From: Methanobacteriota archaeon
GTDB lineage: Archaea; Thermoplasmatota; E2; DHVEG-1
Reading direction: 5' to 3'
Assembly: GCA_026394435.1 (NCBI GenBank)
Contig: JAPKYG010000042.1
Span: 1-7,496, forward strand
DNA length: 7,496 nucleotides
The notes beneath the pieces were generated by a model, which saw only the letters and a program-made list of their open reading frames with translations, was not told the origin of the DNA and did not search any database. The position numbers and the translations under genes are program-made. Numbering within the stretch: the first letter of the stretch is position 1; each line of letters opens with the position of its first letter. Below, piece by piece: positions 1 to 4,890 of the stretch.

Positions 1-1142
1 TATAAAAACAATTCATAAATCATACATTCATCTGGTCTTCCCCCAGATTTCTTCTGCTCTTGAAGGGTTGCTGCACCTCCGGTTTTCGCATTCATTATTT
101 TCTGTTTCGCTTCCTCAGGGGTATCTGTAAGAAAGATTGCACTTTCTGGTTTTGACGATGACATTTTTTCCCCGGTCAAACCGGTAATAAAACGATGATA
201 GGTGGATGAAGGCTGTAAGAATCCATATCCGCCAAGTGTTGGTTCTATGTGTGCGAGGGCTTCGTCGATACCAGGAATATCAGCTTCTTTTGCGGTGTTA
301 ATGTAAATTGCTTTATAGTCGGTGATGCGTTTCAAATCAGAAAACTCCATTGTTCGTAGGATTTTCTCTGCGGCATCTAAAAGTTCCTTAATGCGAGTAT
401 CAATTTTGACGAACACGCCGATTTTATTATCTTTTGTCACCGTCACATTATAGAGACGATGTGCTTGAGCAATATCTCGGCTGAGTCTGATATGCGGGTC
501 TTGGTCTACCCCAACGGGTACAAGAGTTGGTCGTACACCACCGAACTTTTCAAGCTGAACGTGTAGGATATCTCCCGTTTGAATCAAGGGTGAGAAGATA
601 TGTGTCATATTCGTTGATCCTTCAAACCCGTACGTAGCAACCATCTGAGACCAGTTCACCTTCTTTCCCAGAAGAAAAGCAAGGTCTTTCACATCCTGAT
701 GTTTTGATTGGAAGTAGAGATGACAGCGCTCTGGTTTCAGCCCCAGCGCAATATAATTGGCGATGTATTCGTTCACCGCGAGATCTTTTGTTTCTTCCAG
801 GGTGAAACCACGGGTTGCATACGCTTCAATGTCAGCAACCGCAATAAAAATATCTGCGCCAAGGCTCTGATAATACATGACCTCGTCAATCACCATCTTA
901 TGGCCCAGGTGCATTCGCCCTGACGGCATCAACCCTGTTAAGATCGCCCATGGTTTATTCCTCTGAATTGCCTCGTGAATGATTTCGAAACCTCGATGGC
1001 CAAACACCACGCCTCGTCGCAACAATCGATGAGGATGCGGCAGGTCCTTCCAGAGATCCTCAGAGAATTCCTGAATCCCGAATTCATCACGCAATCGTGT
1101 ATAATCCTGATATGTTGTCGAGCTCCATGGGTCTATCTTCAT
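1..1142 (-). CDS. trpS: Tryptophanyl-tRNA synthetase, archaeal/eukaryotic type (3' end outside window)
   Basis: Class I aminoacyl-tRNA synthetase that charges tRNA(Trp) with tryptophan in the cytoplasm. I translated the minus strand by hand: 380 codons are open from ATG at 1142 to the window edge. The N-terminus MKIDPW carries the DPW motif of archaeal and eukaryotic TrpRS. The HIGH-type ATP signature is SGRMHLGHK (HLGH at residues 78-81). VGVDQDPHIRLSRD around residue 220 is the conserved tryptophan-pocket region. The second ATP signature, EKMSSSKPES, has KMSSS at about 326-330. Family members are usually about 430 residues or a little longer, so only the C-terminal part is missing. An in-frame TGA lies just upstream of the ATG, which fixes the start. 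A GGAG (1154-1157) precedes it by 11 nt. The gene is divergent from the zinc-protein gene at 1312. Confidence 0.96.
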   Translation of the reverse strand, partial: MKIDPWSSTTYQDYTRLRDEFGIQEFSEDLWKDLPHPHRLLRRGVVFGHRGFEIIHEAIQRNKPWAILTGLMPSGRMHLGHKMVIDEVMYYQSLGADIFIAVADIEAYATRGFTLEETKDLAVNEYIANYIALGLKPERCHLYFQSKHQDVKDLAFLLGKKVNWSQMVATYGFEGSTNMTHIFSPLIQTGDILHVQLEKFGGVRPTLVPVGVDQDPHIRLSRDIAQAHRLYNVTVTKDNKIGVFVKIDTRIKELLDAAEKILRTMEFSDLKRITDYKAIYINTAKEADIPGIDEALAHIEPTLGGYGFLQPSSTYHRFITGLTGEKMSSSKPESAIFLTDTPEEAKQKIMNAKTGGAATLQEQKKSGGRPDECMIYELFL

Positions 1143-1227
1143 AGGTGTTCTATCTCCAAATCAGGTATCCTTACAAAAACTTACCGTTGTTGGCGGAGGA
1201 TAAACAGAAAATCGGGGAAATAATTAT

Positions 1228-1235
1228 CATATAAG
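1228..1235 (-). promoter_or_regulatory. TATA-like box of trpS
   Basis: On the minus strand this reads CTTATATG in an AT-rich stretch. Archaeal initiation about 26 nt downstream would put the transcript start near 1205, giving trpS a leader of roughly 60 nt that contains its GGAG. The placement is inferred from sequence only. I saw no convincing hairpin or riboswitch in the leader. Confidence 0.45.
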
Positions 1236-1254
1236 GTTTACTAAAAAAGAAATA

Positions 1255-1262
1255 CTTTATAT
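1255..1262 (+). promoter_or_regulatory. TATA-like box of the 43-aa zinc protein gene
   Basis: CTTTATAT follows an A-rich tract, as in archaeal BRE/TATA promoters. The expected transcript start near 1285 would leave a leader of about 27 nt that includes the Shine-Dalgarno site at 1298-1303. Confidence 0.5.
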
Positions 1263-1297
1263 CTCACGGTCTCCATTACTCTAGAAAGGGATAAAAA

Positions 1298-1303
1298 AAG
1301 GAG
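1298..1303 (+). promoter_or_regulatory. Strong Shine-Dalgarno site of the 43-aa protein
   Basis: AAGGAG lies 8 nt before the ATG at 1312. It is among the clearest ribosome-binding sites in the window and is the main reason to accept this very short reading frame as a gene. Confidence 0.7.
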
Positions 1304-1311
1304 TTTTTTCC

Positions 1312-1443
1312 ATGAACCAGCATTGTTCACTCTGCGGCACCAATCTTCTGCCTGTTGACGAGGAAGGTATCTGTCATCTGTGCAAGATGTCAATTATTTT
1401 CAATGAGGATACGTTCCCCGATGTTGATGACTGCGCATCATAG
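1312..1443 (+). CDS. Small Cys4 zinc-ribbon-like protein, function unknown (43 aa)
   Basis: A 43-residue protein, MNQHCSLCG... to ...DDCAS. It has two CxxC knuckles, CSLC at residues 5-8 and CHLC at 21-24, separated by 12 residues; together they can hold one zinc ion, as in a zinc ribbon or rubredoxin-like knuckle. The C-terminal third is acidic (NED, DVDD) with a fifth cysteine at 41. There is no membrane segment. The start is supported by AAGGAG at 8-nt spacing and a TATA-like box upstream. It is transcribed in the same direction as taw1, 76 nt upstream of the preferred taw1 start, so co-transcription is possible but not shown. I do not recognise the family. Similar tiny zinc proteins bind nucleic acid or partner proteins, but no function can be assigned here. 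It could be an iron rather than a zinc site. Confidence 0.75.
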   Translation: MNQHCSLCGTNLLPVDEEGICHLCKMSIIFNEDTFPDVDDCAS

Positions 1444-1480
1444 AACCCTTTTTAAGGAGAAAAACCATTTGGTGGCATAA

Positions 1481-1490
1481 TTGATATAAG
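1481..1490 (+). promoter_or_regulatory. Possible TATA box of taw1
   Basis: TTGATATAAG is centred about 33 nt before the ATG at 1520. Initiation about 26 nt downstream would start the transcript near 1513, which would exclude the ATG at 1496 and leave a leader of a few nucleotides. A competing candidate is TTTTTAAGG at 1449-1457. The call is tentative. Confidence 0.35.
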
Positions 1491-1519
1491 ACAAGATGCT
1501 ATCGCTTTTTCCATTACCT

Positions 1520-2452
1520 ATGAATCCTGAGTTAGAGAAAATCCTGAAACGACAGCATTACGCGATTATCGGGAAACATTCCGGGGTAAAACTCTGTCAT
1601 TGGATGAAACAAAGTCTCCTCTTCGGCAGAGAATGCTATAAACAAACCTTTTACGGCATCAATTCACATCGATGCCTGCAGATGACCCCAGCAATTACAC
1701 ATTGTACACAGATGTGTCTGTTCTGCTGGCGATTCCAAAATTTTACGGAAAAAGAGTTACACGACGTCGACGATCCAGGATACATCCTGGAACACGCGAT
1801 TGAGGCGCAAAAAAAACTAATCACCGGATTCAAAGGAGATCCTCGGTGCGACCAGAAAAAATGGAAGGAGGCAAACGAACCAAACATGCTGGCTTGCTCG
1901 CTTTCCGGGGAACCAACACTGTACCCGAAACTTGGAGAATTTTTTGAAGCATGTCACCGGAAAGACATTACTACGTTTCTGGTCACCAACGGGACAACAC
2001 CCGCGGCTTTAGAACAGTTAGATCCCTTGCCAAAACAACTCTATGTCTCGATTGTCGCACCAACTGAGGAACTCTACAAGAAAATCTGTGCTCCCCTTAT
2101 TTCAAATGGGTGGGAAAAGATCCAGCAAACACTCGCACTCCTCCCTTCCCTTGACACACGAACCGTGATTCGCCATACCCTAGTCCATGATTGGAACATG
2201 GATGAGAAATACATCGAAGCGTACGCGAAACTCGATTCTCAGGCGCAACCGACGTTTATCGAACCAAAAGGATATGTTTTTGTTGGTTCATCACGAAACA
2301 GGCTTCATTTCTCTAATATGCCAACCCATGACCAGATCAGAAACTTTGGGCAGAAACTCGCAGAACAACTCGGTTACGAACAAGTCATGGAAAAACCAGA
2401 CTCACTTGTGGTTCTGCTTGCTTCGCACGAAAAAAACAGAAAAATAAAATAA
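1520..2452 (+). CDS. taw1: S-adenosylmethionine-dependent tRNA 4-demethylwyosine synthase (Taw1/TYW1)
   Basis: Radical SAM enzyme that condenses pyruvate with N1-methylguanosine-37 of tRNA(Phe) to give 4-demethylwyosine, the first tricyclic intermediate of wyosine bases. Numbered from the ATG at 1520 (310 residues), the radical-SAM cluster ligands are C62, C66 and C69 (HCTQMCLFCWR). The second [4Fe-4S] cluster would use C26, C39 and C52. K41 matches the lysine proposed to form a Schiff base with pyruvate. CSLSGEPTLYP is the conserved SAM-binding stretch, and EPKGYVFVGSSRNRL is a typical late motif. An in-frame ATG at 1496 would add eight residues. I prefer 1520 because the cysteine and lysine numbers then coincide with those I recall for the Pyrococcus/Methanocaldococcus enzymes, whose N-termini resemble MNPELEKILKRQHY. 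There is no clear Shine-Dalgarno site at either start. The gene ends 22 bp from the convergent sepF. Its final lysine codons form a poly-A tract that reads as poly-T on the other strand. Confidence 0.96.
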   Translation: MNPELEKILKRQHYAIIGKHSGVKLCHWMKQSLLFGRECYKQTFYGINSHRCLQMTPAITHCTQMCLFCWRFQNFTEKELHDVDDPGYILEHAIEAQKKLITGFKGDPRCDQKKWKEANEPNMLACSLSGEPTLYPKLGEFFEACHRKDITTFLVTNGTTPAALEQLDPLPKQLYVSIVAPTEELYKKICAPLISNGWEKIQQTLALLPSLDTRTVIRHTLVHDWNMDEKYIEAYAKLDSQAQPTFIEPKGYVFVGSSRNRLHFSNMPTHDQIRNFGQKLAEQLGYEQVMEKPDSLVVLLASHEKNRKIK

Positions 2453-2457
2453 AAAAA
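2440..2457 (-). terminator. T-rich terminator-like tract for sepF
   Basis: On the minus strand, about 20-35 nt after the sepF stop codon, the sequence reads CCC followed by T7-A-T4-A-T5. Archaeal intrinsic terminators are U-rich tracts without an obligate hairpin, so this fits. Most of the tract lies inside the 3' end of taw1, where it encodes the C-terminal lysine/isoleucine codons and the stop. Confidence 0.55.
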
Positions 2458-2474
2458 GGGAAAGGAAACAAGTT

Positions 2475-2843
2475 TTAGTATTTTCCTCGTAACTTCCGGC
2501 GTTCGACTTTCACGCCATTCGGAGAGACGACCATAAGGTTGTTGCCGATACCTGCGACATCGCCACCGACATCATCCGTAATCCGTTTTAACTCATTGGT
2601 GACTCTCTTGAGGAGTACTTCTTGGTCAGAAATGGCGGTGAAATCAAGGATCAGCACATTTCCACCATAGACATAATCTGTTAACTCCTTTAACTCCTCG
2701 TACCGTTGAATCTCAGCAATGGCAACATGCATCCGTGCACTGGACGTACCTCCGACTTGTGCATCTGCATATTTCTCGAGATCGATATATCCCTCTGTTG
2801 TTCCCGTTTTTTTCTCACCAAAAATTTTACTTGTTATTCCCAT
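2475..2843 (-). CDS. sepF: Archaeal SepF, FtsZ membrane anchor
   Basis: Cytoplasmic peripheral membrane protein that tethers FtsZ filaments to the membrane at the division site in FtsZ-containing archaea, which generally lack FtsA and ZipA. The protein has 122 residues. The first nine, MGITSKIFG, resemble the amphipathic membrane-targeting helix of archaeal SepF. A short variable linker with a GYIDLEKY segment (18-25) follows. The SepF core (DUF552) spans about 35-118, with GGNVLILDF in the central strand and the conserved end GNNLMVVSPNGVKVE. The length is normal for archaeal SepF. The ATG is preceded by AGGAG (2856-2860) at a rather long 12-nt spacing and by a TATA-like box at 2893-2900. 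It stands alone on its strand, divergent from the gene at 3012 and convergent with taw1. No ftsZ is in the window, but its presence elsewhere in the genome is implied. Confidence 0.92.
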   Translation of the reverse strand: MGITSKIFGEKKTGTTEGYIDLEKYADAQVGGTSSARMHVAIAEIQRYEELKELTDYVYGGNVLILDFTAISDQEVLLKRVTNELKRITDDVGGDVAGIGNNLMVVSPNGVKVERRKLRGKY

Positions 2844-2892
2844 ACTGACACACTACTCCTAATTTTTGCTCGTATTCTAAAATATATTTCTC

Positions 2893-2900
2893 TTTATAAA
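2893..2900 (-). promoter_or_regulatory. TATA box of sepF
   Basis: TTTATAAA is a perfect palindrome matching the archaeal TATA consensus. A start about 26 nt downstream (near 2870) would give sepF a leader of about 27 nt that retains the AGGAG at 2856-2860. A second AT-rich candidate at 2881-2888 would start transcription inside or past the ribosome-binding site, so I consider it less likely. Confidence 0.55.
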
Positions 2901-2983
2901 CATTTGTAGTGTTCTATAATTACCCGTTTGAGATGGATTATAGATATGTCGAGTTTCTGGTGATTCTAGAGAAAAAGAAAAAC

Positions 2984-2991
2984 ATTATAAA
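2984..2991 (+). promoter_or_regulatory. TATA box of the 94-aa hypothetical gene
   Basis: ATTATAAA follows an A-rich tract (GAGAAAAAGAAAAAC), resembling a BRE plus TATA box. Transcription would start about 3013-3016. That is close to or past the TTG at 3012 and just before the GTG at 3018, so the gene may be read from a nearly leaderless mRNA. Confidence 0.5.
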
Positions 2992-3011
2992 CGACAATCA
3001 AGGGTACTGGT

Positions 3012-3296
3012 TTGGGTGTGAGGTTGAGTACGTCCGCTAAGCTTGTCGAACGAATAAACATTAAAATCAAATTGTTTGATACAGGGAAATGGGAATGGAA
3101 GGTTCGTCAACGATTTATCAAAGAACCACGAATCAAGATGAACGATATGCTGAAGATACTAGATGAGATCAAAGCCGAAATCCTTGCGGCTGAAGGAAAA
3201 GCAGGAAAAAAAGAGGAAATAAAAGAAGAAGTTGCAGGTCAAACGGTGGAACAAGGAACACCTGATGCTTCCAATAATAAAAATACAATTGCATAA
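3012..3296 (+). CDS. Hypothetical protein, basic N-terminus and Lys/Glu-rich C-terminus
   Basis: An unrecognised protein of up to 94 residues. The first half is basic and looks folded, with KLVERINIKIKLFDTGKWEWKVRQRF and two aromatic-rich turns (residues about 10-35). Then comes a probable helix MNDMLKILDEIKAEILAAEG (43-62). The rest is low-complexity: a KKEEIKEE stretch and a polar tail ending SNNKNTIA. There are no cysteines, signal peptide or membrane segment. No ATG is available near the 5' end. TTG at 3012 has an AGGG 7 nt upstream, while GTG at 3018 (shortening the protein by two residues) fits a leaderless transcript from the TATA box at 2984-2991. TTG at 3024 is a third option. It has its own promoter and a T9 tract right at its stop codon, so it is probably monocistronic. 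No function can be assigned; a small nucleic-acid-binding or adaptor protein would fit the charge pattern but this is a guess. Confidence 0.7.
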   Translation: MGVRLSTSAKLVERINIKIKLFDTGKWEWKVRQRFIKEPRIKMNDMLKILDEIKAEILAAEGKAGKKEEIKEEVAGQTVEQGTPDASNNKNTIA

Positions 3297-3305
3297 TTTT
3301 TTTTT
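3297..3305 (+). terminator. T9 transcription terminator after the 94-aa gene
   Basis: An uninterrupted run of nine T residues begins within one base of the TAA stop at 3294-3296. U-tracts of this length terminate archaeal RNA polymerase without needing a hairpin. It separates this gene from the hydrolase gene that follows. Confidence 0.65.
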
Positions 3306-3316
3306 ACTTCATAACC

Positions 3317-3324
3317 TTCATATC
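3317..3324 (+). promoter_or_regulatory. Weak TATA-like box of the hydrolase gene
   Basis: TTCATATC is centred about 28 nt before the ATG at 3349, which would give a leaderless mRNA. The match to consensus is poor. The only other initiation signal is GGGG at 3337-3340. Confidence 0.3.
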
Positions 3325-3348
3325 TTCAAGAGAACAGGGGCATCTTTC

Positions 3349-3903
3349 ATGTTGTATTACCTCCACGGCTATCAATCCAGTCCTTTCAGTGAAAAAGGAA
3401 CATTATTAAAAGAGACGTTACACGCCATACCAATCACGTACCGAGATGGAGCGCCTGAGAATCTTGTTATTTCCGAATGTCTGAGTCGTATTTCTGATGT
3501 AATAAAAAAAGATCAACAGGTGGTGTTGATTGGTTCGTCTCTCGGGGGTTTTCTCGCGGCAGCCACCGCTCTTACCCATCCTAACGTCACACAACTCATC
3601 CTTCTCAACCCTGCGATTATCCCACCCCGGACCGATCTCCATACAGTCCCGGGGATGCCCTACAGAATACTTGAGGAAATGATGGATCCACGATTGTTTG
3701 AACAGAAGATCCCTGCATCCATTACCATCCTGCGGGGAACCCATGACGACGTGGTTCCTGACGACTGGGTCGTATGCTTCGCAAAGGCACAGCAAGCGAC
3801 GATACAGTTATACAACGATGACCATAGGTTCTCAAAAAACCTTCAGAAACTGCCTGTCATCATATATCAGAGCTGTTACAAAAATGACCTGTTGTTTCAT
3901 TAA
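3349..3903 (+). CDS. Small alpha/beta-hydrolase, YqiA/UPF0227-like esterase
   Basis: A 184-residue cytoplasmic serine hydrolase of the compact type. It opens with MLYYLHGYQSSPFSEKG, the YLHGFxSSP signature of the YqiA (UPF0227) family, where the HG contributes to the oxyanion hole. The nucleophile elbow is GSSLGG with Ser64. GTHDDVVP provides the acid residue (Asp133 or 134), and NDDHRFS provides the catalytic His159, completing the triad. The substrate is unknown; YqiA-type enzymes are reported as esterases on short acyl or thioester substrates. The reading frame is open further upstream to an ATG at 3232, but that extension overlaps the 94-aa gene in another frame and lacks family similarity, so ATG 3349 is chosen. 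Its TAA overlaps the stop codon of the convergent PUA gene. Confidence 0.85.
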   Translation: MLYYLHGYQSSPFSEKGTLLKETLHAIPITYRDGAPENLVISECLSRISDVIKKDQQVVLIGSSLGGFLAAATALTHPNVTQLILLNPAIIPPRTDLHTVPGMPYRILEEMMDPRLFEQKIPASITILRGTHDDVVPDDWVVCFAKAQQATIQLYNDDHRFSKNLQKLPVIIYQSCYKNDLLFH

Positions 3904-4388
3904 TGAGTGAGCATCCATAACAGGTCACCAACATAATGGAGTGTTTTTACAGCTTTTCCTGGTTTTTTCGTTTTCATTTCCTCCCCGGTCATCATCGCAA
4001 CCCCAACCGCCAGTGGCTTCCGATGTTTCTCATCACAGATCCAGACAAGATCATCTTTCTGAATCATCGGATCTGCATCGGTGATGCCTGGTGCCATCAC
4101 ATCAGCTCCTTTCGTGATAAAAACCACCGCGCCCATATCAACGACCACGAAATTGGTTTTCGGCTGATACTTATTCAAGCCTTGCAGCGTGAACACAAGC
4201 TTGTTATTATGCATCATAAAATCAATACTATCATCCACGAGCACGACCGTAAACTCCTCAAGTGTTCCGACATCGACAATGGCTTTGGCATCAAAAAAAT
4301 CTCCATGAAACCTGGTTTTTAAATCATTGACCAGTTCCTTTACTTCCCGTTCTTTCAGACGATGTCGGTTCTTTATTCTCACGGCCAT
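3900..4388 (-). CDS. MCT-1-like PUA domain RNA-binding protein (DUF1947 + PUA)
   Basis: A 162-residue protein with the architecture of the archaeal relatives of eukaryotic MCT-1/MCTS1 and the N-terminal half of eIF2D. An N-terminal DUF1947-type domain (about 1-75; starts MAVRIKNRHRLKEREVKEL) is followed by a PUA domain (about 78-156). The PUA hallmark is clear: VVVDMGAVVFITKGADVM followed by APGI (residues 81-102), then KDDLVWICDEKHRKPLAVGVA. The eukaryotic relatives bind the 40S subunit and act in re-initiation and ribosome recycling. A role at the archaeal small subunit is therefore a reasonable inference but not shown. The ATG at 4388 has no Shine-Dalgarno site, and a TATA-like box lies 26 nt upstream, so the mRNA is probably leaderless. 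The gene is divergent from lsm and convergent with the hydrolase gene, sharing a 4-bp stop overlap. Confidence 0.9.
   Translation of the reverse strand: MAVRIKNRHRLKEREVKELVNDLKTRFHGDFFDAKAIVDVGTLEEFTVVLVDDSIDFMMHNNKLVFTLQGLNKYQPKTNFVVVDMGAVVFITKGADVMAPGITDADPMIQKDDLVWICDEKHRKPLAVGVAMMTGEEMKTKKPGKAVKTLHYVGDLLWMLTH
3944..3974 (+). terminator. T-rich terminator-like cluster after the hydrolase gene
   Basis: T5, T4, T6 and T4 runs lie in succession 41-71 nt past the hydrolase stop codon. They are inside the convergent PUA gene, where they encode its lysine-rich segment (MKTKKPGKAVK). Interrupted U-tracts of this kind can terminate archaeal transcription, but no single long run is present, so support is moderate. 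Confidence 0.4.
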
Positions 4389-4409
4389 ACAAAAGGCATT
4401 CTGTACAAC

Positions 4410-4419
4410 ATTTTAATAG
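4410..4419 (-). promoter_or_regulatory. TATA box of the PUA gene
   Basis: The minus strand reads CTATTAAAAT, centred about 26 nt upstream of the ATG at 4388. The predicted transcript start therefore falls on the start codon itself, consistent with a leaderless mRNA and with the lack of any Shine-Dalgarno motif. Confidence 0.5.
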
Positions 4420-4447
4420 TTATCCTGGAGAACACGGGCCCAAACTC

Positions 4448-4455
4448 TTATAAAT
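4448..4455 (+). promoter_or_regulatory. TATA box of the lsm-rpl37e operon
   Basis: TTATAAAT matches the archaeal consensus. Transcription would begin near 4478, leaving a leader of about 12 nt that includes the short AGGT at 4479-4482 before the ATG at 4490. Together with the PUA promoter it forms a compact divergent pair within 101 bp. Confidence 0.55.
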
Positions 4456-4489
4456 GATATCTCTATTTCGTTTCTCCTAGGTAACAACC

Positions 4490-4708
4490 ATGGAAAAACC
4501 ATTAAAACTCCTACATGCAAGCCTCAACGGCCGAGTCATTGTCGAACTTCGAGGCGGTGTTGAATACCAAGGCGTCCTCGATGGCTATGATGTTCCCCAT
4601 ATGAACCTTGTCCTGAAAAACGCAGATGAGCTTGTTCACACCATAAAAAAAGGAAAACATGATAAGCTCATCGTCCGAGGGGACAATATCATTTATATAT
4701 CACCTTAG
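4490..4708 (+). CDS. lsm: Archaeal Sm-like protein (SmAP/LSm)
   Basis: A 72-residue Sm-fold protein. Members assemble into heptameric rings that bind U-rich RNA and act in RNA metabolism. Sm1 spans about 9-46 (ASLNGRVIVELRGG, then EYQGVLDGYD, then HMNLVLKNADE). Sm2 is near 59-72 (KLIVRGDNIIYISP). Residues that line the uridine site in known archaeal rings are present: H37, N39, R63 and D65. Oddly, the segment between D34 and H37 is VP where archaeal homologues I recall have one residue (DIHMN or DLHMN), so loop L3 appears one residue longer. The next gene, for eL37, follows after 17 nt, the classical archaeal lsm-rpl37e pairing, which strengthens both calls. Confidence 0.96.
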   Translation: MEKPLKLLHASLNGRVIVELRGGVEYQGVLDGYDVPHMNLVLKNADELVHTIKKGKHDKLIVRGDNIIYISP

Positions 4709-4711
4709 AAT

Positions 4712-4718
4712 AGGGGGT
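4712..4718 (+). promoter_or_regulatory. Shine-Dalgarno site of rpl37e
   Basis: AGGGGGT lies 7 nt before the ATG at 4726, in the 17-nt gap after lsm. It allows fresh initiation on the second gene of the operon, in contrast to the short-leadered first gene. Confidence 0.55.
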
Positions 4719-4725
4719 AATTACT

Positions 4726-4890
4726 ATGACGAAAGGAACAACATGCAGAGCTGGGAATAAAACCACCCACATTGCATGTCGACGATGCGGCAGACATTCC
4801 TTCCATGCACAGAAGAGACGTTGCGCGTTCTGTGGGTTTGGGGAAACCAGCAAAATGCGACACTACAATTGGGTTCGAGAAAAGAAATAA
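4726..4890 (+). CDS. rpl37e: Large-subunit ribosomal protein eL37
   Basis: A 54-residue zinc-binding protein of the 50S subunit, shared by archaea and eukaryotes. I translated it by hand; it starts MTKGTTCRAGNKTTHIACRRCG and ends YNWVREKK. The Cys4 zinc finger uses C18 and C21 (CRRC) and C33 and C36 (CAFC). CGFGETSKMRHYNW is the conserved eL37 C-terminal signature. It is highly basic, as expected for an rRNA-binding protein. An additional cysteine is present at residue 7 near the N-terminus. It lies 17 nt downstream of lsm. The stop codon ends at 4890, immediately next to the stop codon of the convergent membrane protein gene, with no spacer. Confidence 0.95.
   Translation: MTKGTTCRAGNKTTHIACRRCGRHSFHAQKRRCAFCGFGETSKMRHYNWVREKK

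Noticed and set aside
708..1223. Plus-strand open frames at 708-923 and 975-1223
   Set aside because: They are antisense to trpS, whose motifs are unmistakable, and their translations show no recognisable domain or initiation signal.
1143..1227. Regulatory RNA or attenuator in the trpS leader
   Set aside because: I found no stable hairpin, T-box-like element or leader peptide; the region only offers a GGAG and AT-rich promoter sequence.
1454..1480. AAGGAG at 1454-1459 as the ribosome-binding site of another small gene before taw1
   Set aside because: The nearby TTG/GTG codons (1469, 1472) run into TAA within four codons, and the site is too far from either taw1 ATG. It may be chance or part of a leader.
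2844..3011. Box C/D or other small RNA gene in the sepF upstream region
   Set aside because: No paired C (RUGAUGA) and D (CUGA) boxes in suitable spacing were seen; the region is explained by two divergent promoters.
3232..3348. N-terminal extension of the hydrolase from ATG 3232
   Set aside because: The extension overlaps the 94-aa gene in another frame, crosses its T9 terminator, and precedes the family's natural start MLYYLHGYQSSP.
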